From NCBI GenBank assembly GCA_934101345.1, contig CAKOQV010000022.1, positions 1 to 17,207 on the forward strand: a stretch of DNA of 17,207 nt, given 5' to 3'. Numbering within the stretch: the stretch's first letter is position 1; every line of letters starts with the position of its first letter. Both the position numbers and the translations under genes were made by a program. The DNA comes from an uncultured Bacilli bacterium. GTDB lineage: Bacteria; Bacillota_I; Bacilli_A; RF39; UBA660. Of this stretch, positions 14,385 through 17,207 are shown piece after piece. Under the pieces are notes generated by a model that was not told the DNA's origin, ran no database searches, and saw nothing but the letters and a program-made list of their open reading frames with translations.

Positions 14385-15155
14385 ATGTTAAAAATAGAAA
14401 ATCTAGAAGTTACTACAGATAATAAGAAAATATTAAAAAATTTTAATATGGTAATTAATGATGGTGAAATTCACGTTATAATGGGACCAAATGGTACTGG
14501 TAAATCGACATTATCACGAGTAATTATGGGTGATCCTAATTATAAAATCATTAATGGTAGTATAGAATTTAATGGCGATAATTTAAATTCTTTTTCTACT
14601 GACGAAAGAGCTAAGAAGGGAATATTTCTTGCTATGCAATATCCTATGGAAATAGAAGGAGTATCAAACCAAGACTTTCTAAGAACTGCGATTAGTAGTG
14701 TTAATAATAAAAGAATAGGACTATATGATTTTATACTAAAATGTGAAAAAGGTGCTGAAGAATTATCTATGAATAAGGATTTAATTCATCGTAGTTTAAA
14801 TGTTGGTTTTTCTGGTGGAGAAAAGAAAAAAAATGAAGTATTACAAATAAAGCTTCTTATGCCTAAATTTATTATTTTAGATGAACTTGATTCTGGACTT
14901 GATGTAGATAGCCTTAGAATTACTAGTGAAAATATAAAGAAATATAAAGCGGAAAATCCTAGTACTTCTATTTTAATTATCACACATCATCCTAAAATAT
15001 TAGAATACTTGCATCCTGATTATGTTCATATAATGAATAATGGTAAAATTATTAAAACTGGTAATTATGATTTAGCAATGGAAGTAGAAAAAAATGGATA
15101 CAATTATTTTAAAGATAGTAATAATGATATAACTAAAGAGGTAACTAATGAATAA
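14385..15155 (+). CDS. sufC: Fe-S cluster assembly ATPase SufC
   Basis: A 256-residue ABC-type ATPase, the usual SufC size, soluble, with no TM. Walker A is GPNGTGKST (34-42), the signature is FSGGEKKKNE (142 on), Walker B is FIILDELDSGLD (D166, E167), and the H-loop lies in ITHHP (H201/H202). The FSGGEKK form, the MGDPNY and the LAMQYPMEIEGVSN stretches are SufC-specific. SufC binds SufB and SufD and powers the scaffold complex that builds Fe-S clusters. It is first in the operon: GAGGG at 14371-14375 is the likely ribosome site, and its end overlaps sufD by eight bases. The order C-D-S-U matches the Firmicutes suf operon, with sufB expected to the right of the window. Confidence 0.95.
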   Translation: MLKIENLEVTTDNKKILKNFNMVINDGEIHVIMGPNGTGKSTLSRVIMGDPNYKIINGSIEFNGDNLNSFSTDERAKKGIFLAMQYPMEIEGVSNQDFLRTAISSVNNKRIGLYDFILKCEKGAEELSMNKDLIHRSLNVGFSGGEKKKNEVLQIKLLMPKFIILDELDSGLDVDSLRITSENIKKYKAENPSTSILIITHHPKILEYLHPDYVHIMNNGKIIKTGNYDLAMEVEKNGYNYFKDSNNDITKEVTNE

Positions 15156-15912
15156 AATAAATGTAGTTAATAATAAAATTATTCCATTTGATAATAATGA
15201 TGTTATACTAAATAATAATATTATTACCTTTACTAATAATGGAGACTATTATTTAGAATATATTACTTCTGATAATGTTAATATTACTATAAATATAGAA
15301 GATAATGTATGTGTACAGTTATTTGAATATTCTAATAATAAAGATATTAATACTAATATTACATATAATTTATGTAAGAATTCTTCATTAATAATTAGTA
15401 AGTTTTATTATAATGATAATACAAATGAGAAAGTTAATGTTTACTTAAATAAGAAGAAAGCTAATATTAAATATAACTTTTCTAGTATTAGTAAAAACTA
15501 TGATAATTATTTAATTAATATATATCATAATGATAGTACTACTAGTAGTGATATATTTAATAGAACTATAGCTAAGGAGAATAGTAGTAATAATTTTGTT
15601 ATTAATAGTTATGTAGAGAATAAGATATTGGATTGTTATTTGAATCAAAGTACTAAGATTATTACTTTAGGAGACTCTAATAATAAGATTAATCCTAATA
15701 TATTTACTCATGATAATAGTGTTACCGCGATTCATGCATCAGTAATTGGTAATGTTAATGAAGAAGAACTATTCTATTTAATGAGTAGGGGTATTTCTTA
15801 TAATGCGGCTATTAAAATTATTATAAAAGGAATTATTTTGTCAAATATTAATCCTAATATGGAATATAGAGAAAAAATACTTAATATTTTGGAAGAAGTA
15901 GGAGGTGAATAG
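15148..15912 (+). CDS. sufD: SufD-like scaffold protein, unusually short
   Basis: A 254-residue protein of the SufB/SufD family by position and by its C-terminal signature: NPNIFTHDNSVTAIHASVIG with H196 at the place of the conserved cluster-site His, then EEELFYLMSRGISYNAAIKI. Typical SufD has about 430 residues; here the N-terminal helical domain and part of the beta-helix are missing, yet the gene is intact and has a good ribosome site (AAAGAGG, 15135-15141). It is very rich in Asn and Ile. Its role would be to join SufB and SufC in the scaffold complex. It is either a natural minimal SufD or a lineage-specific reduction; an insertion or frameshift is not evident. Confidence 0.8.
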   Translation: MNKINVVNNKIIPFDNNDVILNNNIITFTNNGDYYLEYITSDNVNITINIEDNVCVQLFEYSNNKDINTNITYNLCKNSSLIISKFYYNDNTNEKVNVYLNKKKANIKYNFSSISKNYDNYLINIYHNDSTTSSDIFNRTIAKENSSNNFVINSYVENKILDCYLNQSTKIITLGDSNNKINPNIFTHDNSVTAIHASVIGNVNEEELFYLMSRGISYNAAIKIIIKGIILSNINPNMEYREKILNILEEVGGE

Positions 15913-17109
15913 ATGAATAGAGACGATTTTGAGATTTTAAAGAAAGATATTATATACTTTGATAATGGAGCTACTACTTTGAAACCTAAGGTAGTAAGAG
16001 ATGCTATATTAAAATATTATGATGAATATACTGCGAATGCTCATAGGGGCGACTATAAACTAAGTGCCACTGTTGATAGTCTATATGAAGAGACTAGAAA
16101 AAAAATTAAAGACTTTATTAATGCTAAAGAACCTTCTGAAATTGTTTTTACGGATGGTACCACTAATGGTATGAATATTATTGTTTCTGGTTTTTTTAAA
16201 GATTATTTGAAGAAAGATGATGAAGTTCTTATTACTCTTAGTGAACACGCTTCTAATATTATACCTTGGTTTATATTACAAAAAGAAATAGGTATTAAAG
16301 TTAAATATATTGAACTTAATGATAATCATGAAGTAACTATCAATAATGTTAGAAAGGCTATAACTAACAAAACTAAAGTTATATCTCTTGCTTATACTAC
16401 TAATGTAATCGGTGATGAGAGACCTATTAAAGAAATTAGTAAACTAGCCCATGATAATAATATAATCGTGGTCGTAGATGCTGCGCAAGGTATAGCACAT
16501 AAAAAAATAGATGTCCAAGATGAAGATATTGATTTTATGGTATTTTCTGGTCATAAGATGTATGGCCCTACTGGTATTGGTGTCTTATATGGTAAATTTG
16601 ATTTACTAGATAAAGTTAAACCATTTAATTATGGTGGTGGCATGAATGCTATGTTTACTAAGGATGGCTATGTTGAACTAAGAGAGATACCTACAAGACT
16701 TGAAGGTGGTACTCCAAATATTGAAGGAGTATTAGGTCTTAGTGTGGCAGTTAGTTATCTAGAAAATATTGGTATGGATAAAATTAATAAGTACGAAAGA
16801 GATTTGAGAAAATATTTAATTAATGAACTATCTAAACTTGATTTTATTACTATATATAATAAAGATGTAGATACTAATATAGTAGCTTTTAATATTAATG
16901 GAGTATTTGCACAAGATGCTGCGATATACTTAGATAAATATAATATATGTGTAAGAGCGGGTAATCACTGTGCTAAAATACTTGATAATGTTTTTAATAT
17001 TAGTAATACAGTTAGAATTAGTCTTAGTTTTTATAACACTAAGGAAGAAATTGACTTACTTATCAATGTACTAAAAAATAGTAATAATATATGGAAGGAA
17101 ATATTATAA
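15913..17109 (+). CDS. sufS: Cysteine desulfurase SufS
   Basis: A 398-residue class II (group II NifS-like) PLP enzyme of the normal size that takes sulfur from cysteine and hands it to SufU for Fe-S assembly. Visible are YFDNGATTLKP (16-26), AHRGDYKLSA, the DGTTNGMN phosphate-binding turn, VVVDAAQG with the PLP-pairing Asp, FSGHKMYGPTG with the Schiff-base K215 and RAGNHCAK with catalytic C353. The usual RAGHHCA is RAGNHCA here. The start follows the sufD stop directly, with GGAGG upstream (15901-15905), and the end overlaps sufU by one base (TAATG). Confidence 0.95.
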   Translation: MNRDDFEILKKDIIYFDNGATTLKPKVVRDAILKYYDEYTANAHRGDYKLSATVDSLYEETRKKIKDFINAKEPSEIVFTDGTTNGMNIIVSGFFKDYLKKDDEVLITLSEHASNIIPWFILQKEIGIKVKYIELNDNHEVTINNVRKAITNKTKVISLAYTTNVIGDERPIKEISKLAHDNNIIVVVDAAQGIAHKKIDVQDEDIDFMVFSGHKMYGPTGIGVLYGKFDLLDKVKPFNYGGGMNAMFTKDGYVELREIPTRLEGGTPNIEGVLGLSVAVSYLENIGMDKINKYERDLRKYLINELSKLDFITIYNKDVDTNIVAFNINGVFAQDAAIYLDKYNICVRAGNHCAKILDNVFNISNTVRISLSFYNTKEEIDLLINVLKNSNNIWKEIL

Positions 17110-17207
17110 TGGATAGAGATTTAAAGAGAAGCATTATTTTAGATAATTACCAATCTCCTAATAACAAGCATACTAGTGATGATAGTTATTTTAAGATTAA
17201 TACAAGA
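17109..17207 (+). CDS. sufU: SufU sulfur-transfer/scaffold protein, 3'-partial
   Basis: Only 33 codons lie in the window. They read MDRDLKRSIILDNYQSPNNK and onward, matching the SufU/IscU-like start (L-Y-R-x-V-I-x-D-H-Y-x-x-P-x-N). The zinc/cysteine motif expected next is beyond the edge. In Firmicutes SufU accepts sulfur from SufS C353-type cysteine, and it is normally followed by sufB. The ATG overlaps the sufS stop; AAGGAAA (17095-17101) is the likely ribosome site. Confidence 0.85.
   Translation, partial: MDRDLKRSIILDNYQSPNNKHTSDDSYFKINTR

Noticed and set aside
1..17207. CRISPR arrays, tRNA and rRNA genes
   Set aside because: No regularly spaced short repeats and no tRNA cloverleaf or rRNA-like GC-richer stretches were seen.
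1..17207. Mycoplasma-type code with TGA as Trp
   Set aside because: Trp codons are TGG throughout, and TGA ends the genes at 1958 and 3175 exactly where the next gene begins.

Overview
The window is a very AT-rich segment of a low-GC Gram-positive (Firmicutes/Bacilli-like, possibly a reduced gut lineage) chromosome. The genes use the standard bacterial code: Trp is TGG, and TGA acts as a stop in two genes. Shine-Dalgarno sites (AAGGAGG, AAAGAGG) are strong and promoters are mostly of the extended -10 type (TGnTATAAT). The housekeeping content (acetate kinase, CBS/DRTGG-type Mn pyrophosphatase, NrnA, RpoD, SufC-D-S-U order) fits a fermentative, anaerobic Firmicute. Family assignments were made by reading motifs; no database search was run.

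Left part (1-1483): the 3' end of a membrane-anchored protein gene open to the left edge, its terminator, then a complete HD-domain hydrolase gene (748-1272) and the control region of a following gene.

Central part (1484-6696): a 5.2 kb insert lying between two nearly identical 505-bp direct repeats (979-1483 and 6697-7201; 4 mismatches, all in the first 102 bp). The repeat runs from codon 78 of the HD gene to about codon 11 of the gene that follows, so the insert looks as if it entered between these two genes with a large duplication of the target. It carries a chimeric, 5'-truncated nucleoside hydrolase, a second unrelated HD hydrolase, a HAD-type 5'(3')-deoxyribonucleotidase-like protein and a polytopic membrane protein, all tightly coupled. 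After a strong terminator and a TGACAC inverted repeat comes a separately promoted 650-residue PIN-like, coiled-coil, two-TM protein that is a candidate defence or nuclease effector. The insert genes prefer GGA glycine codons and use TGA/TAG stops, unlike the flanking genes. No integrase or transposase is visible.

Right part (6697-17207): a decapitated copy of the HD gene, the intact coiled-coil gene whose start was duplicated, a hairpin-rich intergenic region, guanine deaminase-like guaD, Mn-dependent pyrophosphatase, a small two-TM protein, ackA-nrnA, rpoD and the start of a suf operon (sufC, an unusually short sufD-like gene, sufS, partial sufU). Three terminators in the window lie directly against or inside the next promoter, showing very compact spacing.

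Most notable: the repeat-flanked insert with promoter capture and gene chimerism, the PIN-TM protein, and two uncharacterised inverted-repeat regions (4370-4430, 7748-7821).
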